A DNA stretch of 64,000 nt from Maribacter sp. BPC-D8 (GCF_035207705.1 NZ_CP128187.1:1860001-1924000); one strand, 5' to 3'. Shown: positions 37,601 to 46,860, counted from the first letter of the stretch. Notes: generated from the sequence alone by a model not told the origin. Program-made: numbers and translations.

Positions 37601-40600
37601 TTGATTATCAAACACTCCTCCAAAAGTAATATAGTTAACATCTTTTCTGTTCGCCCAATCTACTTGCCACAAAAAAGCATCTTCTACACCTGGAGTACCT
37701 AAGTTCTCTCCTCTAGGAACTCCGTATTCATTAAAATCTGTACGTTCAAAATAATCATCTTTTGAAGGATCATAAAGAATTGCTTGCGGTGTACCTCTGC
37801 CATCGTTAGTTGAACCGCTAAGCACAGCATCTGGTAATAATGCGATATTTAAACCTGCATTTGGATTATTATCTACATCGCCACCATTTGCCAATATTGT
37901 TAATTCGTCGACATTTGTATTACCATCAGCATCAGTTACAGTCAACGTCACCATATAATTACCAGATGTTGCAAAGGTATAATTAGGATCAGCTACGTTT
38001 GATGTATTCCCGTTCCCGAAATCCCATGCATAGGTAACAACACCAACATTATCAGTTGAGGTACTACCTGAGAATTGCACATTTAATGGTGCTGGACCTA
38101 CCATAATATCTGCTAATGCTATTGCTATAGGAACTGAATTATCTCTTGTCACTATAATTTCTTGCGCAGAAATATCACTCAAACCATTTTCATCTGTGAC
38201 CGTAAGTGTTACATTATATGTTCCTTCTTCAATATACGTATGTATTGGATTAGGGTTTGTTGAACCATTTCCATCCCCAAAATCCCAAGTATAGGATACA
38301 ATCCCAACATTATCTGTACTTGCTGAAGAATCAAAAGTTACTTCTAAATCATTCGAAGCATAATCGAATTCGCTTTCAGGAGCTCCTGTATCAGGTAAAT
38401 ATTGAATTAATGTAGCCTTCGTTAATGTAGCGCTATCATCAATTATATTAGATACACCACCTCTACCTCTTAAATGTATGCTTACTAAATCATTAGTTCC
38501 ATTACTGTACACCTGAACTCTTAGCCCATCCATTTGTATCGGTGTCATTGTTGCACCACCCCATTCATATATACCAGCATCGATCCAACCACCAGCACCT
38601 TCTTCTAACATTGTCCAAACATCTCCAATTCTATAACTAATTCTCCATAAAGAATTTGGTTGTGGTTGATTTGGGTAAACACCACCAAAAGTAATATAGT
38701 TCACTTCTTTTCTATTCGCCCAATCTACCTGCCAATTAAAACCATTATCTGCATCTGGAGTACCTAAGTTCTCTCCATTAGCGACGCCATATTCATTAAA
38801 ATCAGTGACAACAAAGTAATTTTCCGCCAATGGGTCATATAGAATGGCTTGAGGAGTGCCTTTACCATCTACTGATGAACCACTAACCGATGCATCTGAC
38901 AATAAAGCTAAATTAATACCTGCATTAGCATTATTATCTACAGCACCTCCATTAGCAACAATATTAATTGTTGTTTCATTTTCGTTACCATCCGCATCTG
39001 TTACTGTTAATGTAGCGAGATAATTCCCAGGCACAGTATATTCGTATGAAGGATCTTCTTCTATAGAAGTTGCTCCATCACCAAAATCCCAAACATAACT
39101 AATTATTGCAATGTCATCCGTTGAATTACTTCCTGTAAATTGTACATCCAATGGCGCCGGACCAGTTGTCACGTTTGATGAAGCAATCGCCACAGGAATA
39201 GTTGGTATACCTTCAACGGTTATACTTTCCGTGAAAAAATCTGTTAAACCATCTGCATCAGTAAGTGTTAATGTAACATCATATGTACCATCTGCTGTGT
39301 AGTTATGTACTGGATTTGCTTCATCAGAAACTTCTCCATCTCCAAAATCCCAAGCATACGTTACAATACCATTATCATCTGTACTTTCTGAAGAATCAAA
39401 AGTAACTTCTAATTCATCAGCCATAAAATCAAATGAAGCAACAGGTGAACCATCATCTGTTAAATATTGAAATAGTGTTGCCTTAGTATTTTCTCCACTA
39501 TCATTAATAAGTAATGATGTACCTCCTCTAGCTCTTAAGTGAGCACTAACTAAATCATTTGTTCCATCACTAAATAGCTGCATACGAAATCCATCTACCT
39601 CAAATGGTGCCTGAGCCTTACCCCCCCATTCATAGATACCATCATCAATCCATCCACCAATACCTTCTTCTAAAACAGTCCATTCATTACCAACACGGTA
39701 GCTCAATCTCCAAGCCGTATTTGGTTGCGGTTGATTAGGAAATGCTCCACCAAAAGTAACATAATTAACTAGTTTCTTACTAAGCCAATCTACTCTCCAG
39801 GTTAGCGCTTCTTCTACAGGTAAAGTACCTGCATTATGGTAACGAAGATCCCCATATTCATTGAAATTAGTAGCTACAAAATAATCATCTTTAGAAGGGT
39901 CATATAATATATCTTGGGGTATTCCACGACCCTCACCACCATCTATCTGACCAGATATTATGGCATCATTGGCTAATGCTATATTTGTATTTTCATCAGC
40001 TACATTATTAACATCACCACCTGTTACTGTAATTTCAATAGTTTTTGTACCAGTTTGACCATCATTGTCTGTAACTACTAATGTAGCTGTATAAACACCT
40101 ATTTCTGTATAAGTATAACTGGGGTCTGCTTCTGTAGAGCTATTACCGTCACCAAAATCCCATTCAAATAAATCTACACTTTCATCATCTGAAGATTCAC
40201 TACCGGTGAAATTCACATTTAAAGGTACATTACCTAAAACAGGATCTGCACTTACAACTGGTGTGGGTGGAACAGATAATTGATTTATCCACTCTTCTAA
40301 TAAAGCAACACCAGCTTCATCAACTTGGTTCTTTGCTACCAATGGCATCTTAACACCAGAAGTTAAGGAATTCGCTCTATGAAAAATTTGCGATTTAGCC
40401 GCATCTTTAACAAATAGTATTTTTTGATCCTCTGCCATATCCTCTACAGGCTCAGCTATTGTAGCGCTTAATAAATTTGTTTCTATAAGACTATTAGCCA
40501 ATCTTAAATCAAAATCTGCACGTAAATTATTATCTGCTTGATGACAATATGCACAATTTAAATCTAAATAAGATCTTGCCTTATCATCTAAGCTGCCGTT

Positions 40601-42682
40601 TAAATCATTAATAGAGGTATGTGTTAAATAACCTTCAGCAATACCATCAGTAATATTTTCTTCAATAAAACCTAATTCACTAAGGGTTACTAATTGATTA
40701 CCTACTATACCACCTTGAACTGCGTAATCAAACTCACTATTTAAATATCTTGTTCTAGGTCCTAATGTACCTTTAGATATCTCATTATGACAACTAAGAC
40801 ATTCACTAGTAGAAGGATATTGCCATGTTATAGTCTCAGTACCTCCACCTGCTAATGTTACTTCTACATCTTTTAAATCACCACTACTCATATCAATTAA
40901 AGTAGCTTCATCTTGTGCCGTATTCCATTTATAAGATAAAAAAGTCCAGTTGCCATTACTATTTTTAATAGAAAACCTAGTTTCAACTTTTTCTAATACT
41001 GTACTATTATTTTCATCAATAGGATAATCAAAATGTTTTATTAAAACAGTACCTATAGGAAATTCCCATACACCATTTTCTGAAAAATCAATTTGTTCTG
41101 CAGCTGTATTTGGATTCCCATCGTTTGGTATTGCCATCCAACGCTTTTTTACTGCACCATCCGACCAAAAGGGATCAATTAATTCATATGGCAAATAACC
41201 ATCTGCAACTACCAAATTCTCAACATCTGTAAATGCCCCTGTTTCTGTCAAAGTTTGTGGCACTCCAATTACCACACCTGGTTCTACAAAACGCAATAAC
41301 TGAACATTATTACCTTGAGTTAAATAGTAAATATCACCATCAGAATCTTCACCAAAAGAAATTGGTCTTCTAGGTAAAGTACCTAAAGTTGTAACATCGC
41401 CTGTAGCAATATTTACCGAAAGAATTTTTTGTGTCAACCAATCTGCAGTAATATAATCACCATTAAATGCTGTAAATTCAGAACCTCTATAAACATAACC
41501 TCCAATTATTGAACCAGCATCATCTCTTGAAAATGCAGTCAATGGTAATTGGTGAGGCATATCATTCAATAAACCATCAACATCACAACCATTGAATGGT
41601 CCATCTGCTGGACCCTCGTAAACTGGCCAACCATAATTTGCTCCACTAGAAAGCACATTAATTTCATCATGTGTACTAAAGCCTACTTCACCTAAATAAA
41701 TTGATCCAGTCTGAGAATCTTTACTCATTCGGTGCGGGCTTCTATTTCCTATAGAATAATACTCTTCAAATATTTCACCCGTATTATCTATAAATGGGTT
41801 ATCATTAGGAATAAAATAATTTTGACCTGTAATTTCTTGTGCATCACCTACATCTTCAGGCATTGTTCTGATAGGAGCGTGACTTTTAGTAATATCCATA
41901 TCTACATCTATACGTAGAACACCACCATCAATATTCTCTGTCATATTCTGCGCACTAATTGCACGTCCTTGTTCACCAACTGCTACATAAAGAAATCCGT
42001 CGTCACCAAAAACCATAGCTCCACCACGGTGCGTAGTATTCAACATCCTTCTTCTAATCATTATATCTCTAGATCCCTCAACAAATGTTAAATTAGCAGG
42101 GTCTAACTCAAAACGTTCCAAATGAATGTAATTACCATGAAACTCTTCTAAATCGCAACCAAATGTACCATTACCTCCAGAACTTAATGTATCATCACCC
42201 GTTTCTGATTCTGTAGTATAAAAAATATATACATAATTATTACCACCTAAACCAAAATTGGGATGCAACTCAAGTCCTAAAAGACCTCCATCCCAAACTT
42301 CAATATTTGGAGTTACTGCATCGCCAACCTCATCAGAAAAATCTACTATTAAATTTTTTACATTAGCAGCTTGATTATCATCAATCCAAAAAATTTCTCC
42401 ATTCAATTGACCGACTATAATACGGTTTTGAGTTGGTACAGGGTTAAAAGTCAAAGGCCAGTCGAAAGTTAAATTTTCAAATGCCACTTCGTAAGGTTCC
42501 GTACTGACATTAAGGTCTGGAAAGTTATCATCTGAAAAAGCTACAAAAGGAGTAGCTTCAGATAAACCTGGTCCAAAAAACATAGGGCTAAAACTCATAA
42601 AAGTAGCTACAGCACCTATAACACCAGTTGCGAGTACAATTTTCTTTAAGTTACGAAAAGAAGAAGTAATTTTTTTAATCAT
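34670..42682 (-). CDS. giant T9SS-secreted PQQ-type dehydrogenase / diheme cytochrome / PKD multidomain protein
   Basis: 2670 residues from ATG 42682, chosen because MIKKITSSFRNLKKIVLATG begins a signal sequence; an upstream ATG (42733) adds 17 unlikely residues. Order: signal; glucose/sorbosone dehydrogenase-like beta-propeller (about 50-470; HRGGAMVFGDDGFLYVAVGE, GNRSPHRMS, GANYGWPVYEG); a diheme-cytochrome-like region of the SO2930 type (about 480-800) with two haem sites, CLSCH near 628 and CAYCH near 711, and a later MPLV candidate ligand; then 12 PKD domains (WDFGDG motifs) among four ~185-residue discoidin-like domains (about 889-1074, 1242-1430, 1599-1787, 1956-2142); last, a type A T9SS sorting domain (LSPNPS...VSKRMILRK). 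Probably an extracellular redox enzyme that binds carbohydrate. Single gene with a terminator behind it. Confidence 0.88.
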   Translation of the reverse strand: MIKKITSSFRNLKKIVLATGVIGAVATFMSFSPMFFGPGLSEATPFVAFSDDNFPDLNVSTEPYEVAFENLTFDWPLTFNPVPTQNRIIVGQLNGEIFWIDDNQAANVKNLIVDFSDEVGDAVTPNIEVWDGGLLGLELHPNFGLGGNNYVYIFYTTESETGDDTLSSGGNGTFGCDLEEFHGNYIHLERFELDPANLTFVEGSRDIMIRRRMLNTTHRGGAMVFGDDGFLYVAVGEQGRAISAQNMTENIDGGVLRIDVDMDITKSHAPIRTMPEDVGDAQEITGQNYFIPNDNPFIDNTGEIFEEYYSIGNRSPHRMSKDSQTGSIYLGEVGFSTHDEINVLSSGANYGWPVYEGPADGPFNGCDVDGLLNDMPHQLPLTAFSRDDAGSIIGGYVYRGSEFTAFNGDYITADWLTQKILSVNIATGDVTTLGTLPRRPISFGEDSDGDIYYLTQGNNVQLLRFVEPGVVIGVPQTLTETGAFTDVENLVVADGYLPYELIDPFWSDGAVKKRWMAIPNDGNPNTAAEQIDFSENGVWEFPIGTVLIKHFDYPIDENNSTVLEKVETRFSIKNSNGNWTFLSYKWNTAQDEATLIDMSSGDLKDVEVTLAGGGTETITWQYPSTSECLSCHNEISKGTLGPRTRYLNSEFDYAVQGGIVGNQLVTLSELGFIEENITDGIAEGYLTHTSINDLNGSLDDKARSYLDLNCAYCHQADNNLRADFDLRLANSLIETNLLSATIAEPVEDMAEDQKILFVKDAAKSQIFHRANSLTSGVKMPLVAKNQVDEAGVALLEEWINQLSVPPTPVVSADPVLGNVPLNVNFTGSESSDDESVDLFEWDFGDGNSSTEADPSYTYTEIGVYTATLVVTDNDGQTGTKTIEITVTGGDVNNVADENTNIALANDAIISGQIDGGEGRGIPQDILYDPSKDDYFVATNFNEYGDLRYHNAGTLPVEEALTWRVDWLSKKLVNYVTFGGAFPNQPQPNTAWRLSYRVGNEWTVLEEGIGGWIDDGIYEWGGKAQAPFEVDGFRMQLFSDGTNDLVSAHLRARGGTSLLINDSGENTKATLFQYLTDDGSPVASFDFMADELEVTFDSSESTDDNGIVTYAWDFGDGEVSDEANPVHNYTADGTYDVTLTLTDADGLTDFFTESITVEGIPTIPVAIASSNVTTGPAPLDVQFTGSNSTDDIAIISYVWDFGDGATSIEEDPSYEYTVPGNYLATLTVTDADGNENETTINIVANGGAVDNNANAGINLALLSDASVSGSSVDGKGTPQAILYDPLAENYFVVTDFNEYGVANGENLGTPDADNGFNWQVDWANRKEVNYITFGGVYPNQPQPNSLWRISYRIGDVWTMLEEGAGGWIDAGIYEWGGATMTPIQMDGLRVQVYSNGTNDLVSIHLRGRGGVSNIIDDSATLTKATLIQYLPDTGAPESEFDYASNDLEVTFDSSASTDNVGIVSYTWDFGDGNGSTNPNPIHTYIEEGTYNVTLTVTDENGLSDISAQEIIVTRDNSVPIAIALADIMVGPAPLNVQFSGSTSTDNVGVVTYAWDFGNGNTSNVADPNYTFATSGNYMVTLTVTDADGNTNVDELTILANGGDVDNNPNAGLNIALLPDAVLSGSTNDGRGTPQAILYDPSKDDYFERTDFNEYGVPRGENLGTPGVEDAFLWQVDWANRKDVNYITFGGVFDNQPQPNSLWRISYLVGSEWIILEEGTGGWIDSGIFEWGGSEETPISIDGLRVQIYSDGINDLISIHLRGRGGRSNIINDSASETKATLIQYLPPVGAPESVFEFTVDNLQLDFDSSLSTDDVGIILYEWDFGDGNVSTDANPSNIYPTSGSFTVTLTVTDAEGYSDTSSQVINLGAPANEAPVAEIETSLVTGAAPLTEEFVGSNSTDDVAVVSYEWDFGDGNTSTEIDPTYIYTVAGNYTATLTVTDEQGLTDQVSVSIIVTSDVADNSPNAGVNIALLPDATISSSVENPRGTVQSILYDPSRGDYFVRTNYNEFGEAFGVNLGTPDVDDAFQWQVDWASRKIVNYITFGGVYENQPQPNSLWRISYRVGNDWVILDEGVGGWIDAGIYEWGSSEQAPIQIDGLRVQVYSDGINDVVSVHLRGRGGISNSIDDSATETKATLIQYLPDAGAPESSFDYVINELQVDFDSSASIDDNGIVSYAWDFGDGNSSNEANPVHIYSESGTYDVTLTVTDADGKLDTSAATITVLGNGIPVAVASADVLEGEASLTVSFDGSGSTDDNAVVTYAWDFDDDDISNEINPVHVFDEVGEYTVTLTVSDAEGQTHSTTLTITVNEENEAPIAIASADVIFGEAPQTILFVGSTSTDDVGVVSYAWDFVDGGTSTEADPEYTFSTNGVFEVTLTVTDADGLMDITSLTITVEENIEENEAPVAIATADIIAGEVPLTVSFIGSESTDDVGVISYAWDFVDGGSSTEADTEYTFNTAGEYEVSLIVTDTEGLSDTTTLTITVGESIVENEAPIAIASSDIDSGEAPLTVLFVGSASVDDTEVISYAWDFGDGGTSSEVDPEYIFNTAGVYEVTLTVEDAEGLTDSVTITITVEDNAPLDVELDMVLSPNPSIDYVEITLNGIVSEDDIIGFTLHDSAGRLIRQYLPDEISTNGTYIIDLAILTTDVYVVTVVLNNGELVSKRMILRK
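36255..40020 (-). repeat. coding super-repeat of about 1.07 kb (discoidin-like + PKD + PKD)
   Basis: Four related ~560-bp discoidin-like units at about 39460-40020, 38393-38955, 37322-37885 and 36255-36815, starting every 1067-1071 bases, with two PKD domains in each interval. Conserved in all: a YDPS..DYF.. stretch, VNYITFGG (VNYVTFGG in the first), NQPQPN, a GGWID..I.EWG block and HLRGRGG (HLRARGG in the first). The first (N-terminal) copy is the most diverged, which suggests stepwise duplication of a 356-residue module. Confidence 0.85.
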
Positions 42683-43051
42683 AATTCTAAATAATATAGA
42701 GATGGGTATAATTATCTTACAAAAAAAACACATAACGCATTAAGAACAGATTAATATCGTTCAAAACCATATAAAAACGTTTAATTTCAATGAATACTAA
42801 TAGTAATAAAGCACTTGATTATTAAGAAAATTCTGAAATTAACCATTATTTTTTTTGATGGATATTATGTCCTCAACAACCATTATTGCAAAATCCAAAA
42901 TCAAAGAGATTAATTAATACCAATACAAATTTTTACTATGAAATACCTATTTTTACCAACGTTTAATTTCTATTTATTTAATAACCTAAACAAAAGGGTT
43001 CACTTTATTATGTATAGATATTAAATTACAAAAGTAAATACGCGAATATAA
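42683..43051. other. divergent intergenic region, giant PKD gene / lipoprotein gene
   Basis: A 369-base AT-rich spacer between divergently transcribed genes that must hold both promoters. I see no exact TAnnTTTG on either strand, no hairpin of note and no small open frame. Confidence 0.45.
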
Positions 43052-43744
43052 ATGGAAATCAGAAAATGCTTATTACTATTATTTTTGATAATTAACGCTT
43101 ATTCGTGTGGTATAGATTCTGATGTTCTGGAAATCAACAATAGTATTAAATCGATAAAACTAATATTTCCCAAAAACACGTCTGAAGTTTCAGATGGAAT
43201 GATTATTTCTGATACGGAAAGTGAATTAGTTTTCGAATGGCATAACGAAGGTATCGGTAATGAAAATTTATACTTTTTAGAACTAAAAAACCTTAGCAAT
43301 TATGAAACCACAATTTATGAAAGCGCCACGACTAACGCTTCAATAATACTTCAACGTGATGTAGCATATTCGTGGATCGTAAAAGATTCTATAAATAACA
43401 TAAGTGCAACATGGACTTTTATAAATCTAGGTCCATGGGATACATCTGAACCACCTTTAGCCGCTACAGCTATCTCCCCTGTTTCAGGAGCTTCAATATC
43501 ACAAACAAGTACAAGCGTAAATTTAATTTGGAAATCAGAAGACCCAGATGACGATATTGTTTCTTATGACTTATTTTTTGGTGAAGCAAAAGACCCTCAG
43601 CTTTATGGAACCGATGTCACCGACACTAGATTTAGCGAGATACCCGTGGAAGCGGGTAAAACTTATTACTGGAAGATTATAACAAAAGACAGTGTTGGAA
43701 ACGAATCAACCTCGTCAGTTTTTAATTTCACAGTTGGATCATAA
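43052..43744 (+). CDS. lipoprotein with fibronectin type III-like domain
   Basis: A 230-residue lipoprotein: short signal with lipobox NAYSC (Cys19), then two beta-sandwich-like segments. The second (about 135-228) reads as a fibronectin type III-like domain: ISPVSGASISQTSTSVNLIWKSEDPDDDIVSYDLFFG...GKTYYWKIITKDSVGNES. The first (about 35-125) may be a degenerate copy with ELVFEWHNEG and VAYSWIVKDS. Probably surface or periplasmic, binding or structural. It is divergent from the giant secreted protein, which may point to joint use, but this is only proximity. Confidence 0.7.
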   Translation: MEIRKCLLLLFLIINAYSCGIDSDVLEINNSIKSIKLIFPKNTSEVSDGMIISDTESELVFEWHNEGIGNENLYFLELKNLSNYETTIYESATTNASIILQRDVAYSWIVKDSINNISATWTFINLGPWDTSEPPLAATAISPVSGASISQTSTSVNLIWKSEDPDDDIVSYDLFFGEAKDPQLYGTDVTDTRFSEIPVEAGKTYYWKIITKDSVGNESTSSVFNFTVGS

Positions 43745-43876
43745 GATTAAATTTCACTATAAATTTATACTTAAAACATTCACAAAACGAGAACATTATT
43801 TTCCAATTAAACATACTTTTATTGTAAAATAAATAGCATCAGATATATGTCTTTAATTTTTAAATAAATCGCTATA

Positions 43877-44473
43877 ATGGAAAATAAAAGAAATAAAAAA
43901 TGGGCTATATTATGTAGTGGTATAGGTAATAATATAATTGATATTATTAATATTTTACATCACCAAAATACAGTTCAAAATAATTTTGAAATTTCATTAA
44001 TCATATACGATAATAATGAATTCGCGGCTTTAGAAGCTGCAAAAAAACATGGTATTGAAACTTTAGAAATCTCAAAATATTCCTTTCAAAATTCCAAAGA
44101 GCATCAAAGAGTTATTTGTAATGAAGTTCTAAAAAGAGAAATAGATTTTATTTTTCTTTTGAATTATAAATATTTAATCCAAAAAGAAATGCTTGATACC
44201 TTTCCGAATAAAATTATAAATATCCATCCATCACTTTTTCCAAGTTTTTTAGCCACAAAAACTGCTATTCAAGATGCATTAGCATATGGCGTAAAAATAA
44301 CAGGTATAACCACCCACATTATAGACGACGAATATGACAAGGGTCTTATCTTATACCAAACACCAATCAAAATAAAAGTTTCAGATACTTTCGAATCTTT
44401 ATACCCTAAATTTAGAAAAAAAGGTAAAAAAATAATTATTAAAACTATGCAGAAAGTTTCTAATTTTCTTTGA
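43877..44473 (+). CDS. PurN-like formyltransferase, divergent
   Basis: A 198-residue protein of the formyltransferase family. The C-terminal half keeps the catalytic core: KIINIHPSLFPSF with the Asn and His near 113-116, and GITTHIIDDEYDKGLILYQ with the catalytic Asp near 152. The N-terminal phosphate loop is altered: CSGIGNN where PurN has SGxGSN-type sequence. Phosphoribosylglycinamide formyltransferase needs that loop, so another amine acceptor, such as an amino sugar, is possible; sugar N-formyltransferases use the same fold. No other purine genes are near, and a FemAB-like gene follows after 28 bases. Family likely; substrate unknown. Confidence 0.72.
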   Translation: MENKRNKKWAILCSGIGNNIIDIINILHHQNTVQNNFEISLIIYDNNEFAALEAAKKHGIETLEISKYSFQNSKEHQRVICNEVLKREIDFIFLLNYKYLIQKEMLDTFPNKIINIHPSLFPSFLATKTAIQDALAYGVKITGITTHIIDDEYDKGLILYQTPIKIKVSDTFESLYPKFRKKGKKIIIKTMQKVSNFL

Positions 44474-44501
44474 TAATAACAACCCCACTATAAAAATAAA
44501 T

Positions 44502-45599
44502 ATGACAGCTAATACTTTCGAAATTGTAGATTTATCGTCCCAAAAAGATTTAACATCTTATCTAGATATTTGCTCCAAAATAAAAGATGATAATCCATTC
44601 ATTAAATTCGATTTAACTATTTCAAATGATTTTTCTACCAATAAAATTAAATACTTTTTATTAAGTGTGAATAACGAACCAATAATAATCATGCCAATTA
44701 TTATTCGAAACATTAGTATCAATAAATTACCAACGAAACATAAAGATGTTATTAGCCCGTATGGATATAGCGGTCCTTTAATCTCAGAAAAAGCAACCGA
44801 ACTCGAAATAACTATATTTTGGAAAGAAGTTGATTTATGGTATAATAATAATAATATAATTTCCGAATTTATTCGCTTTAGTTTAGATAACAATACTCAC
44901 GGGTACAACGGAGTTTTAAAACCTACATTAGATAATGTTTGTGGTGATATTGTTGAAGAAAACTTACAATGGACCAGATTTGATAAAAAAGTACGTAACA
45001 ACTACAGGAAGGCTGAAGTAAATCAATTAAAATTCGAACTATTTACCAATAAAATTGAACCTAAAATCGTTAATCAATTTTATGATATTTATAAAAACAC
45101 TATGATAAGACGCAGTGCGGATATTCAATTATATTTCTCACTAGATTACTTTGAAAATTATACTAAATCTAATCCAAACCACTGCGCAATCGCAATGGTG
45201 TATAAAAATGAAGTTCCAATTTCCACTGAATTTTTATTACTTTCCAATAATAAAATTTACTCTTATTTAGGTGGAACAAATTCTGAATATTTTAATTGTA
45301 GACCAAATGATTTTTTGAAAGTAAATATTATAAACTGGGCTAGGATTAAAAATTTTAAGCAATATATACTAGGTGGCGGTAGAATTAATAATGACAACTT
45401 ATATACTTATAAAAAATCCTTTTTTCCAAAGGAAAAAGACATCATATTTTTTACAGGAAGAAAAATACTAAATCAAAATACTTATGATGATCTTAGTATT
45501 GAATCTCAAAACACCTTCGGAATTAATAATATCATTAACTCTGATATCACTGAATTCTTTCCTGCTTATCGAAATCCAAATAATTCAATCACAATTTAA
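44502..45599 (+). CDS. FemAB/GNAT-like acyltransferase (second copy)
   Basis: A 365-residue FemAB/GNAT-superfamily protein, paralogous in layout to the one at 18285: YGYSGPLISEKATELE near 86, VRNNYRKAEVNQLKFE near 163, IYKNTMIRRSADIQLYFS, AIAMVYKNEVPISTEFLL and ILGGGRINNDNLYTYKKSFF near the C-terminus. These positions correspond to YGYAG, KARK, RRVDAT and GGGRGGS in the other copy. It follows the PurN-like gene by 28 bases, so the two probably work together. Likely cytoplasmic acyl or aminoacyl transfer to a sugar or lipid-linked intermediate; unproven. Confidence 0.7.
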   Translation: MTANTFEIVDLSSQKDLTSYLDICSKIKDDNPFIKFDLTISNDFSTNKIKYFLLSVNNEPIIIMPIIIRNISINKLPTKHKDVISPYGYSGPLISEKATELEITIFWKEVDLWYNNNNIISEFIRFSLDNNTHGYNGVLKPTLDNVCGDIVEENLQWTRFDKKVRNNYRKAEVNQLKFELFTNKIEPKIVNQFYDIYKNTMIRRSADIQLYFSLDYFENYTKSNPNHCAIAMVYKNEVPISTEFLLLSNNKIYSYLGGTNSEYFNCRPNDFLKVNIINWARIKNFKQYILGGGRINNDNLYTYKKSFFPKEKDIIFFTGRKILNQNTYDDLSIESQNTFGINNIINSDITEFFPAYRNPNNSITI

Positions 45600-45608
45600 T
45601 TATATTCT

Positions 45609-45647
45609 ATTATATCCATAGATTAAAACTTAATTTATGGATATAAT
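45609..45647. terminator. terminator between convergent genes
   Basis: Twelve-base-pair stem ATTATATCCATA (45609-45620) / TATGGATATAAT (45636-45647), extended by an inner ATTAA/TTAAT pairing, between the FemAB-like stop (45599) and the OmpA-family stop (45679). Confidence 0.7.
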
Positions 45648-45678
45648 ATTTATACAAAACAATCAACGTTATTCTTTA

Positions 45679-46860
45679 CTAGAATTCTAGTATCACAAAC
45701 TCAGAACGTCTGTTAACTGCGTGTTTTTCTTCAGGACAATAGGTATTGTCATCACACTCATTCAATAACATGGTTTCACCATAAGCTTCTGTTGTTAACT
45801 TATCAGCAGATACGCCTTTAGACAATAAGTAGTCTTTAGTTTTATCGACCCTACGCTGCGATAACCAATCATTATACTTCGAGGTTCCTCGAGAATCTGT
45901 GTGAGAAGTAATCTTTAAAGTTAATGATGGTATTTCTTCTAAAACCTGAACTAAAGAGTCTAACACTTTTTTAGATGAAGAATTAACAACCGAAGAATTT
46001 AAACCAAAATATACATTACCTAAATTCTCAATTTTAGATTTAATTTCTGCTTTACGCTTATTAATCGCATCTACTTTTGCTTTTTCAGCTGCAGCCAATG
46101 CATCTTCCTCTTGTTGTTTTTTAAGTCTTTCTGCCAATAACAATTCGTCTTTTAAACGATTAACTTCATTGATTGAATCTCTTTGACGTTGTTTTTCTTT
46201 CTCGATGGCAGCTAAAAGTTCTAATTTCTCTTCACCGAGTTCAGAAAGTCCTTTTTCAATACCAAATTGATAAACCACGCCCGCTGCATGCTGTATATGA
46301 TTTGTAGCGCCTCCATTTTGACTCATAGCCCATTTGCCCGTAGAGCTAAAGTCTAATCCCCATCTATCAGAAAACCATGTTCTAAAACCGACAACTGCAT
46401 TATAGGTTCCTCTACCTTTATTATTTGCATCTGTATAACCCGCACCAATACCTACATATGGATCGAACCAGCCAGTTTCTCCTATTATTTTATTAATGTC
46501 ATAAGTAACCCTACTATCAATTCCAAAATAACTGATATTATCAGTAATAACCACAGCATCAATAATATTACCTTCTTTATATTGATTATAAGTTCCAACA
46601 GCTTCTAGACCAAGTCCACTTTTAAAATATCTACCGATACTTACTCGAGAAGGAAAAGGGACAATATTCCATTCTTGACCTACATTAAAAATACCGTCAA
46701 AAACATTACCCGAATCATCTACAGCATTCAAACCGACACCGAAAATCCAAGAGCTTTGTACAATACTATCCTTTGCCGTAATTTGAAGTTCATCTTGAGC
46801 AAAAGTGACGGATGATACCATAAGAAGTAATAAAAAACTAAAAATAGGAGTAGTTTTCAT
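45679..46860 (-). CDS. OmpA-family outer-membrane protein
   Basis: 393 residues from ATG 46860, chosen because MKTTPIFSFLLLLMVSSVTFAQ is a clear signal peptide; the upstream frame adds 19 residues without sense. Domains: an outer-membrane beta-barrel region (about 22-195, GIDSRVTYDIN...YVGIGAGYTDANN...FRTWFSDRWGLDFSS), a Glu/Lys/Gln-rich coiled coil (about 200-270), and an OmpA/MotB peptidoglycan-binding domain with LKITSHTDSRGTSKYNDWLSQRR and NRRSEFVI. It anchors the outer membrane to peptidoglycan. Single gene. Confidence 0.9.
   Translation of the reverse strand: MKTTPIFSFLLLLMVSSVTFAQDELQITAKDSIVQSSWIFGVGLNAVDDSGNVFDGIFNVGQEWNIVPFPSRVSIGRYFKSGLGLEAVGTYNQYKEGNIIDAVVITDNISYFGIDSRVTYDINKIIGETGWFDPYVGIGAGYTDANNKGRGTYNAVVGFRTWFSDRWGLDFSSTGKWAMSQNGGATNHIQHAAGVVYQFGIEKGLSELGEEKLELLAAIEKEKQRQRDSINEVNRLKDELLLAERLKKQQEEDALAAAEKAKVDAINKRKAEIKSKIENLGNVYFGLNSSVVNSSSKKVLDSLVQVLEEIPSLTLKITSHTDSRGTSKYNDWLSQRRVDKTKDYLLSKGVSADKLTTEAYGETMLLNECDDNTYCPEEKHAVNRRSEFVILEF

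Noticed and set aside
34670..40260. CRISPR array or simple DNA repeat
   Set aside because: The repeated blocks are in frame and encode PKD and discoidin-like domains; unit length is about 250-1070 bases and copies are diverged at DNA level.
42683..42733. Upstream ATG (42733) as the start of the giant protein
   Set aside because: It would place 17 residues with a second hydrophobic stretch before an already complete signal sequence beginning at ATG 42682.
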